DNA of 54,246 bases from Aurantimonas sp. 22II-16-19i (GTDB lineage: Bacteria > Pseudomonadota > Alphaproteobacteria > Rhizobiales > Rhizobiaceae): assembly GCF_002088275.1 (NCBI RefSeq), contig NZ_AQQS01000041.1, forward strand, positions 1 through 54,246. The letters run 5' to 3'. Shown piece by piece: positions 24,873-32,270 of this stretch (positions are counted from its first letter, which is position 1; every line of letters begins with the position of its first letter). The notes beneath the pieces were generated by a model. The model was not told the DNA's origin, did not search any database, and saw only the letters and a program-made list of their open reading frames with translations. Both the position numbers and the translations under genes were made by a program.

Positions 24873-26198
24873 GTGGTTTCCGAGTTCTGGTCCGAGTTCT
24901 GGTATGGGCTGCCCGTCGTCGCGCAGGATGCGCTCTGGTTCGTCCTCCTGCTGCTGCCGGCGCTCCTCGCCGGGGTGGCGGTGGTGTGGTCCTACCGGCC
25001 GTTCTCGCTCGTCCGGGCGATGATCTGGCGCTATCGCTGGACCAATGCGCTGTTCGTCCTGCTCATCGCCGTCTCGGTCGGCCTCGGCGTCGGGCTGATC
25101 GCCCAGGAGCGCGGCATCCGGAAGGGCACCGCGCGGGCGGCGGAGAAGTTCGACCTGGTCGTCACCGCGCCCGGCTCGGAGGTGCAGATGATGCTCGCCA
25201 CCGTCTATCTGCAGCCGGTCGACGTACCGCTCATCGACGGTGCGACCTATGATGAGATCGCGACCAACGAGGACGTCGCCCTGGCCGCGCCCATCGCCTA
25301 CGGGGATTCGTACCGCGACTCCTCGGTGGTCGGCACCACGGCGGCCTTTGTCACCCACCTGTCCGGAGATCTCGCCGAGGGCCGGATGTTTGCAACGATC
25401 GAGGAGGCCGTGGTCGGCGCCCGGGTTCCCCTCGACGTCGGCGCCCTGTTCACCCCCTCGCACGGCGTCGGCGACGGGGCGGAGGAGCACGCCCATGACG
25501 GCGTGTCGCTGCGCGTCGTCGGCCGGATGGCGCCGACCGGCAATCCCTGGGACAAGGCGATCCTCGTGCCGGTCGAGAGCGTCTGGAAGGTCCACGGCCT
25601 GCCGCTCGGCCATGGGCCGGAGCGGGAGGGGCAGATCGGGCCGCCCTTCGACCCGGACTATTTTCCCGGCACGCCGGCGATCCTGGTACGCGCCGACCAG
25701 CTCTGGGCGAACTATGCCCTGCGCTCCGAATTCACCACGGAGCGGACCATGGCCTTCTTCCCCGGCGCGGTGCTCTCCCAGCTCCATGGACTCCTCGGCG
25801 ACGTGCGGCAGGTGATGTCGGTGATGGCGGTGGTCACCCAGCTCCTGGTCGCCGCGGGGGTCCTCGCCGGCCTCGCCGTGCTGATCCGGCTCTATGCCCG
25901 GCGCCTCGCCCTTTTGCGGGCTCTCGGCGCGCCGGACCGCTTCGTGTTTTCCGTCGTCTGGACCTATGCCGCGACGCTGATCGGCGCCGGCGCCGTCCTC
26001 GGCATCGGCGTCGGCCTCGCCGCCGTCGGGATCATCTCGCGGATCGTCACCGCGCGCACCGACATCCTGGTCGAGGCGACCCTCGGCTGGCCGGAGTTCC
26101 ATCTCGTCGCCGGCTTCGTCAGCCTCACCGTCCTTATCGCGCTGCTCCCCGCCTTCGGCGCCCTGTCGCGCGACGTCATCACCGACCTGCGATCCTGA
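24873..26198 (+). CDS. FtsX-like ABC transporter permease
   Basis: The protein has 441 residues. Two helices lie near the N-terminus (about 20-42 and 57-77), followed by a periplasmic domain of about 230 residues (FDLVVTAPGSEVQMMLATVY...) and three C-terminal helices. The cytoplasmic coupling motif RRLALLRALGAPDRFVF after the first of these is the hallmark of FtsX/LolC/MacB permeases. The additional N-terminal helix before the usual FtsX helix is notable. The start is GTG 24873 with AAGAGG seven bases upstream; frames beginning earlier overlap the ATPase gene and are Arg/Ser-rich. The periplasmic loop is not rich in Cys or Met. The substrate is unknown; the neighbours suggest a metal- or redox-related task. 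Confidence 0.9.
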   Translation: MVSEFWSEFWYGLPVVAQDALWFVLLLLPALLAGVAVVWSYRPFSLVRAMIWRYRWTNALFVLLIAVSVGLGVGLIAQERGIRKGTARAAEKFDLVVTAPGSEVQMMLATVYLQPVDVPLIDGATYDEIATNEDVALAAPIAYGDSYRDSSVVGTTAAFVTHLSGDLAEGRMFATIEEAVVGARVPLDVGALFTPSHGVGDGAEEHAHDGVSLRVVGRMAPTGNPWDKAILVPVESVWKVHGLPLGHGPEREGQIGPPFDPDYFPGTPAILVRADQLWANYALRSEFTTERTMAFFPGAVLSQLHGLLGDVRQVMSVMAVVTQLLVAAGVLAGLAVLIRLYARRLALLRALGAPDRFVFSVVWTYAATLIGAGAVLGIGVGLAAVGIISRIVTARTDILVEATLGWPEFHLVAGFVSLTVLIALLPAFGALSRDVITDLRS

Positions 26199-26233
26199 AT
26201 GCTGCCTGGTCAACCATCTCCGGAGCCTTCCCG

Positions 26234-26815
26234 ATGATCCGAACCACCGCCGCCGCGCTCGCGCTTCTCGTCGCTCTCGCCGCGCCGGGCCTTGCCCATG
26301 ACGCCAACGGGCAGCATGGCGATCAGGCCGGAGCCCACCACGAGGAAGGTCACGAAGAGAAAGGCCACGACGAGGCGGGGCATCCCGGCCACAAGGAGGA
26401 AGAGGCCCACCATCTGGCCGAGATCGAGGGCGTCCGGGCCCTGCACGCCTGGACGCGGGCGACGAGCGAAGGCACCGCGCTGGTCTTCGTGACGATCGAG
26501 AACAAGGGCGAGGCCGAGGTGAAGCTCGAGGGCGCCGAGAGCGCGGCGGCGAAGACGGCCGAGCTCGTCGGCTTCCAGCTGAAGGACGGCGAGCCGACCT
26601 ACGTCGCTTTGCCCTTCGTGTCGGTCAAGCCCGGCCGCAAGCTCGTCCTGCAGCCGAAGGGCCTGGCGATCCGGCTCGTGGGGCTCGCGCAGCCGCTGCA
26701 GAAGGGCGACGAGCTGGAGGTCGAGTTCGAATTCGACACCGGCCATCTGGAGATGCATGTCCAGGTCGAGGCCGCCGACGCCACCCAGCACAGCCACGCC
26801 GGGCACCAGCACTGA
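26234..26815 (+). CDS. His-rich periplasmic protein with PCuAC-like domain
   Basis: The 193-residue protein has a signal sequence ending near GLA (residue 21). A very His/Glu-rich segment follows (22-60, ten His, many Glu/Gly), then a beta-rich domain (about 64-180), and a His-rich tail (four His in the last eight residues). The domain pattern AWTRATSEGTALVFVTIENKG, VKPGRKLVLQPKG and LVGLAQPLQKGD matches the PCu(A)C copper-chaperone fold. The usual copper ligands are replaced, though: the LHE His is Val112, and the HxM near the pLK loop is LAIRL. Metal binding must therefore rely on the His-rich ends, perhaps zinc, nickel or copper. It starts 35 bases after the permease and is probably the last gene of that operon. 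Confidence 0.82.
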   Translation: MIRTTAAALALLVALAAPGLAHDANGQHGDQAGAHHEEGHEEKGHDEAGHPGHKEEEAHHLAEIEGVRALHAWTRATSEGTALVFVTIENKGEAEVKLEGAESAAAKTAELVGFQLKDGEPTYVALPFVSVKPGRKLVLQPKGLAIRLVGLAQPLQKGDELEVEFEFDTGHLEMHVQVEAADATQHSHAGHQH

Positions 26816-26906
26816 GCCGAGGCCGCTGCTTGGACCGTCCGGCTCGGTCTTCGGCCGGCGCCACGGGGTTTGGGCTCAGGTGCCGGGCGGCCTCGCAGCT
26901 CGGGAA

Positions 26907-27467
26907 TCAATCTCCGAGACCGCTGGTCTGATCGACTTTGACGAAAGCCTCAAACCGCATTGCAACCGCCGGATCGTCCCAGTCGACGGGCCCGGCAAAG
27001 CGTTCGACCACCGTCCCGTCGGCGGCGACGAGCAGCGTCGCGGGATAGCCGAACAGCCTGAAGGCGGTGCCGGCATTGCCGTCCGTGACCTGCCAGGGGC
27101 GCAGATGCGACGCGTCGAGCTCCGCGAGGAACGCTGCGATGTCGGCGTGCGGCCGGGTGTCGACCGAGACCGCGATCAGGCGGTCGCGGATGCCCGCCCC
27201 GAGACCGGCCGCGAAACGGTCGACGGCCGGCAGTTCGTCCCGGCAGGGAACGCACCATGTCGCCCAGACATGCAGGATCGTCGGCTGGCCATGCATCAGC
27301 GCCGCGAGTGTGTGGGAGCGTCCGGACCCATCGCCGACGGTGACCATCGCGGCGCGGACGGTCTCGGCCTGCGCCGGCATCGCCGCAAGCGCCGCCGCGG
27401 CGAGGGGACAAAGGGCGAGACCGGCCCGAAGGGCGATCGCTCGAAGCATGTCCGTCAGGCGTCGCAT
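26907..27467 (-). CDS. TlpA-like periplasmic thioredoxin-fold protein
   Basis: The 186-residue protein has an N-terminal signal sequence (cleavage near AQA, residue 34) and a TlpA/ResA-type thioredoxin fold. The active site is WATWCVPCRDELP with Cys72 and Cys75, and the cis-Pro loop is FGYPATLLV. Such proteins reduce disulfides in the periplasm, for example of copper-delivery proteins (ScoI, CoxB) or apocytochromes. It converges on the His-rich PCuAC-like gene with 91 bases between, so it is a separate transcript but shares the metal/thiol theme. CcmG is an alternative, yet there is no CcmG-like GVPET loop and the ccm operon is far away. Confidence 0.87.
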   Translation of the reverse strand: MRRLTDMLRAIALRAGLALCPLAAAALAAMPAQAETVRAAMVTVGDGSGRSHTLAALMHGQPTILHVWATWCVPCRDELPAVDRFAAGLGAGIRDRLIAVSVDTRPHADIAAFLAELDASHLRPWQVTDGNAGTAFRLFGYPATLLVAADGTVVERFAGPVDWDDPAVAMRFEAFVKVDQTSGLGD

Positions 27468-27558
27468 CGGAAGCCTCGTATTCGCTGCAATGCACCGACG
27501 ATGCCACCCGGCGATGACGACCGGATGATGCCGCCGCGATGACGACGCCTGACGACGC

Positions 27559-28413
27559 CTACCGGATGATCAGCGCCGGGACCGCGCAGCGGCGGATGAT
27601 CTCGGTGGTCGTCGAGCCGACGATGAAGGTGCGGATGCGCGAGTGGCCATAGGCGCCCATCACCACGAGGTCGATCGCGTCGCGCTCGACCTTCCGGGCG
27701 ATCAGTTCCTCGGCATCGCCCTCCTCGATATGGACGGATACTGCATACCCGGCCGTACGAAGGCGCTTTTCGGCCTCGTGCAGCCGCTGGCCGGCATCGC
27801 CGCTCGGCTCGCCCACCATGAAGAGCTGGCAGGGGACGTCCTTGAGGAGCGGGCTGGCGAACAGCCGTTCGACGATCTGCGCCGAGCTCTTGCCGCCGTC
27901 GAAGGCGACGAGGAACTTGCCGATCGGCCGGAAGGCCCGCGACGCGATCAGCAGCGGGCGCTTGGCGGAGCGCGCCACCCGCTCGAGGTTGGAGCCGAGA
28001 TGGCCCTTGGCAAAATCCGCCGCCTCGCCGCGCTTGCCGACGACGACGAGACGGGTCTCTTCGGCAAGGTCGGCGATGGTGTCGGCGATGTCGCCATGGC
28101 GCAGCTTCCCGCTCACCTCGGCAACGCCGGCGGCCTTCAGCCGCGCGACCGCCTCGTCGACCACGACCCGGCCGCGCTTCATGGCGATCTTGGCGCGCTT
28201 CTCGTCGAGTTCGGACAATTCGCTCATCAGGATGCTGCGCTCGTCGAGGTCGAGATTGCCCGACATGTCGAAGGCGCCGCCGCCGGCCTCGCGTCGGCCG
28301 ATCGCATGCACGACCTCGACGGGCGCAGACAGCCGCGTCGCAGCCCAGGCGGCGTGGTCGGTGACGCTCTTGCCGTAGATCGACCCGTCGACGCAGGCCA
28401 GGATCGTCTGCAT
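27559..28413 (-). CDS. Tandem-domain universal stress protein
   Basis: This 284-residue cytoplasmic protein has two UspA domains (about 1-150 and 160-284). The second carries the complete ATP-binding motif G-x2-G-x9-G-S (GAYGHSRIRTFIVGST); the first has a near version (GKRGEAADF...GSN). ATP-binding Usp proteins act in stress survival or regulate partner proteins. I start at 28413 (MQTILACVDGS) because GGGGAGGAAACC stands just upstream; an in-frame ATG 18 codons earlier gives an untypical N-terminus. It lies 124 bases downstream of the SulP gene on the same strand, and such pairs occur elsewhere, so a regulatory link is plausible but unproven. Confidence 0.92.
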   Translation of the reverse strand: MQTILACVDGSIYGKSVTDHAAWAATRLSAPVEVVHAIGRREAGGGAFDMSGNLDLDERSILMSELSELDEKRAKIAMKRGRVVVDEAVARLKAAGVAEVSGKLRHGDIADTIADLAEETRLVVVGKRGEAADFAKGHLGSNLERVARSAKRPLLIASRAFRPIGKFLVAFDGGKSSAQIVERLFASPLLKDVPCQLFMVGEPSGDAGQRLHEAEKRLRTAGYAVSVHIEEGDAEELIARKVERDAIDLVVMGAYGHSRIRTFIVGSTTTEIIRRCAVPALIIR

Positions 28414-28537
28414 GGTTTCCTCCCCAGGAATGATCGCCATGGGACCCTCTCTCTTTTCTTGAACCATCGACCGAAGGGCTGCCCGCCACGAAGCGTAGCA
28501 GACGCGCGGGGCTGGTGTCGCCCCACGCCGGGCCCCG

Positions 28538-30022
28538 TCAGTGCGCCGCCAGCTGATCCAGCGCGCCGGGCTTGTCGTGGACGGCGATCTTGTCGACCAG
28601 CGTGGCGCTCGCCTCGTTCATGCCGCGCAGCTCGACCTCGGCGCCCTCGCGGCGGAACTTCAGGATGACCCGGTCGAGCGCGCCGACGCCGGAGAGGTCC
28701 CAGATATGCGCCGCGCCGACGTCGATGATGACCTTGTCCAGCGCCTCCTTGAAGTCGAAGGCCGAGGCGAAGCGCTCGGTCGAGGCAAAGAACACCTGCC
28801 CCTCGACGCTATAGGTGCGCGTGCGCCCGTCGGGCGACAGGGCCGAGGTGACGCGGAAGATCTGCGCGACCTTGGAGGCGAAGAAGACGCCGGACAGCAT
28901 CACGCCGATGACCACGCCGATCGCCAGATTGTGGGTCCAGACGACGGCGACGACGGTCGCCAGCATCACCACCGACGAGCGGCGCGGATGGTCCTTCAGG
29001 TTGCGGATCGAGGACCAGGAGAAGGTGCCGATCGACACCATGATCATGATCGCGACGAGGGCCGCCATCGGGATGATCGCCACCCAGTCGCCGAGGCCGA
29101 CGATGAGGATGAGCAGGAAGATGCCGGCGCAGAAGGTCGACAGCCGCCCGCGGCCGCCGGACTTCACGTTGATGATCGACTGGCCGATCATCGCGCAGCC
29201 TGCCATGCCGCCGAAGAAGCCGGTGACGGTGTTGGAGACGCCCTGGCCGACGCATTCGCGGTTCTTGTTCGAGCCGGTGTCCGTCAGGTCGTCGATGATC
29301 TGCGCGGTCATCAGCGACTCCAAGAGGCCGACGACGGCGATGCCGGCCGAATAGGGCAGGATGATCAGCAGCGTCTCGAGGGTCAGCGGCACGTCCGGCA
29401 GCAGGAAGAAGGGCAGGGAATCCGGCAGCTCGCCCATGTCGCCGACGACGCGCAGATCGATCGGAAAGGCCAGCGAGATCGCCGTCAGCACCACGATGGC
29501 GACCAGCGGCGAGGGGACCGCCGTGGTCAGCCTGGGGAAGAGATAGATGATGGCGAGGCCCGCCGCGACCATGACGTAGGTCATCGGCGGCACGCCGATC
29601 AGCTCGGGCAGCTGCGCCATGAAGATCAGGATCGCCAGCGCGTTGACGAAGCCGGTCATCACCGAGCGCGAGACGAACTGCATGGCGTTGCCGAGCTTCA
29701 GGACGCCGGCGATCATCTGCAGGATACCGGCAAGTACGGTGGCCGCGAACAGATACTGCAGGCCATGGTCGCGCACCAGCGTGACCATCAGCACCGCGGT
29801 GGCGGCGGTGGCGGCGGAGATCATGCCCGGCCGCCCGCCGGTGAAGGAAATCAGGACGGCGATCGAGAAGGAGGCGTAGAGGCCGACTTTCGGATCGACG
29901 CCGGCGATGATGGAAAAGGCGATGGCCTCGGGAATGAGGGCGAGGGCAACGACGAGGCCGGCCAGGATGTCGGCTCGCACGTTCCCGAACCACTCGTGGC
30001 GGAGGGTTTCAGCAAAGGTCAT
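28538..30022 (-). CDS. SulP-family anion transporter with C-terminal STAS domain
   Basis: The 494-residue inner-membrane protein has about 12-14 helices; the N-terminal part [21 protein letters not shown] and later [17 protein letters not shown] are characteristic of SulP. The C-terminal cytoplasmic STAS domain is at about 395-485 ([22 protein letters not shown]). SulP proteins carry sulfate, bicarbonate (BicA) or dicarboxylates, usually with sodium or protons; this one resembles the BicA-like subgroup, but the substrate cannot be fixed by eye. ATG 30022 gives the normal N-terminus ([11 protein letters not shown]); an ATG at 30124 would add 34 untypical residues. No carbonic anhydrase is nearby. 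Confidence 0.92.
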   Translation of the reverse strand: MTFAETLRHEWFGNVRADILAGLVVALALIPEAIAFSIIAGVDPKVGLYASFSIAVLISFTGGRPGMISAATAATAVLMVTLVRDHGLQYLFAATVLAGILQMIAGVLKLGNAMQFVSRSVMTGFVNALAILIFMAQLPELIGVPPMTYVMVAAGLAIIYLFPRLTTAVPSPLVAIVVLTAISLAFPIDLRVVGDMGELPDSLPFFLLPDVPLTLETLLIILPYSAGIAVVGLLESLMTAQIIDDLTDTGSNKNRECVGQGVSNTVTGFFGGMAGCAMIGQSIINVKSGGRGRLSTFCAGIFLLILIVGLGDWVAIIPMAALVAIMIMVSIGTFSWSSIRNLKDHPRRSSVVMLATVVAVVWTHNLAIGVVIGVMLSGVFFASKVAQIFRVTSALSPDGRTRTYSVEGQVFFASTERFASAFDFKEALDKVIIDVGAAHIWDLSGVGALDRVILKFRREGAEVELRGMNEASATLVDKIAVHDKPGALDQLAAH

Positions 30023-30154
30023 GGATGTCTTCAGCTTGCGCGGAGAAACGGGGCCTGAAAATGCGGCCCGAACAGAATGTTCTCGAGGTTGGCCGAGGGA
30101 TAGGCGCCCGGCATAGCCACCCAAGCGAATGGGTCCTTATGCCGCTTTCTTGCC

Positions 30155-30172
30155 ATCTCGCATCTGCGAGAT
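30155..30172. promoter_or_regulatory. 8-bp dyad upstream of the SulP gene
   Basis: ATCTCGCA and TGCGAGAT face each other with a 2-base gap, about 130 bases before the SulP start. This perfect 18-base dyad is a plausible operator for a dimeric regulator. No cognate regulator is adjacent. Confidence 0.35.
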
Positions 30173-30207
30173 CAACCCTTCGACGCTGCCGCTGCGCTCG
30201 CTGAAGA

Positions 30208-30257
30208 ACAGGACGGGCGGTCATCGACCTATCCGTCCTGTCTTGCCTGCGCAAGAC
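30208..30257 (-). terminator. Two hairpins downstream of the tautomerase gene
   Basis: Just after the minus-strand stop at 30261 are a 7-bp stem with a 4-base loop (30240-30257) and a 9-bp stem (30208-30216 with 30233-30241) that encloses a small inner GGTC/GACC pair. The two share two bases and cannot both form fully. A short TTCTTC stretch follows on the minus strand, so termination is likely but not certain. Confidence 0.45.
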
Positions 30258-30260
30258 TGA

Positions 30261-30470
30261 TCAGGTTGCGCGATACTCCGTCGGGATCTCGAAGACCTCG
30301 TCGGCGCGGCCGTAGCCGCCATCCTTGACCTCCTCGATCAGCACCATCGTGTAGGGCCTGACGCCCTCGCCGAAATATTCGGCGAACATCGCGGTGGTGC
30401 GGTGCACGATCTCTTCCTTCTGGGCCTTAGAGAGGGCGCCTTCCGGCGTCTTGAAATTGGCGAAGGGCAT
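30261..30470 (-). CDS. 4-oxalocrotonate tautomerase-family protein
   Basis: The 69-residue protein starts MPFANFKTPEG; removal of Met exposes Pro1, the catalytic base of the tautomerase superfamily. The rest (LSKAQKEEIVHRTTAMFAEYFGE, then a beta strand TMVLIEEV) fits the small beta-alpha-beta subunit of 4-OT proteins. I chose the start at 30470 because AGGAGA lies just upstream and because Pro must be the second residue; a longer frame from 30533 would bury it. The reaction (keto-enol tautomerisation or a dehalogenase-type reaction) is open. It is 46 bases downstream of the SDR gene on the same strand and probably in one operon with it. Confidence 0.87.
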   Translation of the reverse strand: MPFANFKTPEGALSKAQKEEIVHRTTAMFAEYFGEGVRPYTMVLIEEVKDGGYGRADEVFEIPTEYRAT

Positions 30471-30516
30471 GGCCGTTCTCCTGTTTGCAGTTGATGAAGG
30501 GGGAGATTGCTCCGCC

Positions 30517-31257
30517 TCAGACGACGCCGCCATTGGCGCGGATCGTCTGGCCGTTGACCCAGCCGCCGTCCGGGCCGGCGAGAAAGGCGACGACGCCGGC
30601 GATCTCCTCCGGCCGGCCGATCCGCTTGAACGGGTTCATGGCGGCCATCGCCGCGACCTGTTCGTCGCTCTTGCCCGAAAGGAAGAGTTCCGTCTCCACC
30701 GGCCCCGGCGCGACGGCGTTGACGCTGATGCCGCGGGGCCCGAGCTCCTTGGCGAGGATGGGCGTCAGGGTCTCGATGGCCGCCTTGATCGCGGCATAGA
30801 CGCCGTAGACGGGCAGCTTCATGCCGACGACGCTGGTCGAGACGCTGACGATCCGGCCGCCGTCGCGCAGCCGGTTCGCCGCCTCCAGCATGCCGCGGAA
30901 GACGCCGCCGAGATTGACGGCGACCTGGGCGTCGAAGCTCTCGTCATCGACCCCGGCGATGGGGGAAAGCTTCATGATCCCGGCGTTGTTGACGAGCACG
31001 TCGACGCCGCCGAATGCCGCCTCCGCAGCGTCGAAGAGGCTTTTCAGGCCGTCCCTCGCGCCCACATCCGCCTGAACGGCGAGGGCTCTGCCGCCCGCCG
31101 CCTCGATCGTGCCGACGACCTGATCGGCGCAAGCGCGGTTGCGGGCGTAGTTGACGACGACGGCGAAGCCGTCATGGGCGAGCCGGGCCGCGATGGCCGC
31201 GCCGATGCCGCGCGAGCCGCCGGTGACGATCGCCACCCTGGTGGCTGTTCTGGACAA
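30517..31257 (-). CDS. Short-chain dehydrogenase/reductase (SDR)
   Basis: This 246-residue NAD(P)-dependent oxidoreductase of the classical SDR type has the cofactor motif TGGSRGIG near residue 10, NNAG around residue 85, and a catalytic Ser (SVSTSVVG) followed by YAAIK (Tyr-x3-Lys). The C-terminal part includes the PGPVETEL loop. The Arg after the cofactor motif's first strand suggests NADPH. The likely start is TTG 31257 with GGGAGAG seven bases upstream; an ATG at 31335 would run almost into the divergent LysR gene. It is probably controlled by that LysR regulator and cotranscribed with the tautomerase. The substrate is unknown. Confidence 0.92.
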   Translation of the reverse strand: MSRTATRVAIVTGGSRGIGAAIAARLAHDGFAVVVNYARNRACADQVVGTIEAAGGRALAVQADVGARDGLKSLFDAAEAAFGGVDVLVNNAGIMKLSPIAGVDDESFDAQVAVNLGGVFRGMLEAANRLRDGGRIVSVSTSVVGMKLPVYGVYAAIKAAIETLTPILAKELGPRGISVNAVAPGPVETELFLSGKSDEQVAAMAAMNPFKRIGRPEEIAGVVAFLAGPDGGWVNGQTIRANGGVV

Positions 31258-31263
31258 TGGTTC

Positions 31264-31293
31264 TCTCCCGGTCCGTGGACGATGACCGGGAGA
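31264..31293. promoter_or_regulatory. 10-bp perfect inverted repeat in the SDR-LysR gap
   Basis: TCTCCCGGTC and GACCGGGAGA are separated by 10 bases. The left arm overlaps the ribosome-binding site of the SDR gene, so it could be a regulator operator or, as RNA, a hairpin that hides that site. It lies in the 100-base divergent region where LysR-type regulators bind. Confidence 0.5.
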
Positions 31294-31312
31294 TAAATCA
31301 TCGGCCGACCGG

Positions 31313-31318
31313 TATAAT
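31313..31318 (+). promoter_or_regulatory. Consensus -10 hexamer TATAAT before the LysR gene
   Basis: A perfect TATAAT lies 39 bases before the LysR start codon. No good -35 element is seen 16-18 bases upstream, where the inverted repeat ends, which would fit an activator- or repressor-dependent promoter. Confidence 0.35.
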
Positions 31319-31357
31319 CCCCTGACAACCGGCAAGACTATTCGGACGAGGGGAACA

Positions 31358-32251
31358 ATGGACCAGATCGATCAGATGCGCCTCTTCGCCCGCGTCGTCG
31401 AAACCCGCAGCTTCACGGTCGCGGCCGGCGATCTCGGCCTGTCGCGCTCGACCGCGACCGATGCCATCAAGCGGCTGGAGGCGCGGCTTGCGACCCAACT
31501 CCTGACGCGCACGACGCGGCACGTCGCCCCGACGCCGGACGGCGAGGCCTATTATCGGCGCTGCCTGCAGATCCTCGACGAGATCGACGATGCCGACGCG
31601 ATGTTCGCCGACGTGCGGCCGAAGGGCCGGTTGCGCATCGACGTCCACCCGCGCATCGCGATGTCGTTCATCCTGCCCCACCTCGACGCGTTCTTCGCGC
31701 TCTATCCGGAGATCGAGCTGTTCATCGGCGAGGGCGACAGGATGGTGGATCTCGTGCGGGAGGGCGTCGACTGCGTGCTTCGTGCCGGCGAACTCGACGA
31801 CAGCTCGATGATCGCCCGGCGCCTCGCCTTCATCCGCGAGGTCACGGTGGCAAGCCCGGCCTATCTGGCGAAGACGGGGACGCCTCGATCGGTGGAGGAC
31901 CTGACGAACCACGAGGCGGTCGGTTTCGTCTCGTCGCGCACGGGCACCGTGCTGCCGCTGGAATTCACCGTCGAGGGGCAGGTCCGCTCCATCGCCCTTC
32001 CGGCTCGCATCACCGTCAACGGCTCCGAGGTGATGGCCGATCTCGCGCGGCGCGGCTTCGGGCTCGTGCAGGCGCCATATTACCGCTTTGCGGCGGACCT
32101 TGCGGCCGGCACGCTCGTCGAGGTTCTGCCGGAGAGCCCGCCGCAGCCGACGCCGCTGGTCGTTCTCTACCCCCGCAACCGCCAGCTGTCGCGGCGTGTG
32201 CGGGTGTTCATCGACTGGGTGGCGACGCGGTTTCCCGGGGGGGCGATCTGA
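31358..32251 (+). CDS. LysR-family transcriptional regulator
   Basis: The 297-residue regulator has an N-terminal winged helix-turn-helix (about 1-60: MRLFARVVETRSFTVAAGDLGLSRSTATDAIKRLEARL) and a LysR substrate-binding domain with two lobes (about 90-295). The sequence resembles the CrgA/AaeR-like subgroup (MDQIDQMRLF start, and TRTTRHVAPTPDG at the end of the DNA-binding part). It is divergent from the SDR gene; LysR proteins commonly control the divergent gene and themselves, with a small-molecule effector. The effector cannot be told. GAGGGGAACA precedes the ATG. Confidence 0.93.
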   Translation: MDQIDQMRLFARVVETRSFTVAAGDLGLSRSTATDAIKRLEARLATQLLTRTTRHVAPTPDGEAYYRRCLQILDEIDDADAMFADVRPKGRLRIDVHPRIAMSFILPHLDAFFALYPEIELFIGEGDRMVDLVREGVDCVLRAGELDDSSMIARRLAFIREVTVASPAYLAKTGTPRSVEDLTNHEAVGFVSSRTGTVLPLEFTVEGQVRSIALPARITVNGSEVMADLARRGFGLVQAPYYRFAADLAAGTLVEVLPESPPQPTPLVVLYPRNRQLSRRVRVFIDWVATRFPGGAI

Positions 32252-32270
32252 TCGCGCGTCCCGGGCGTCG

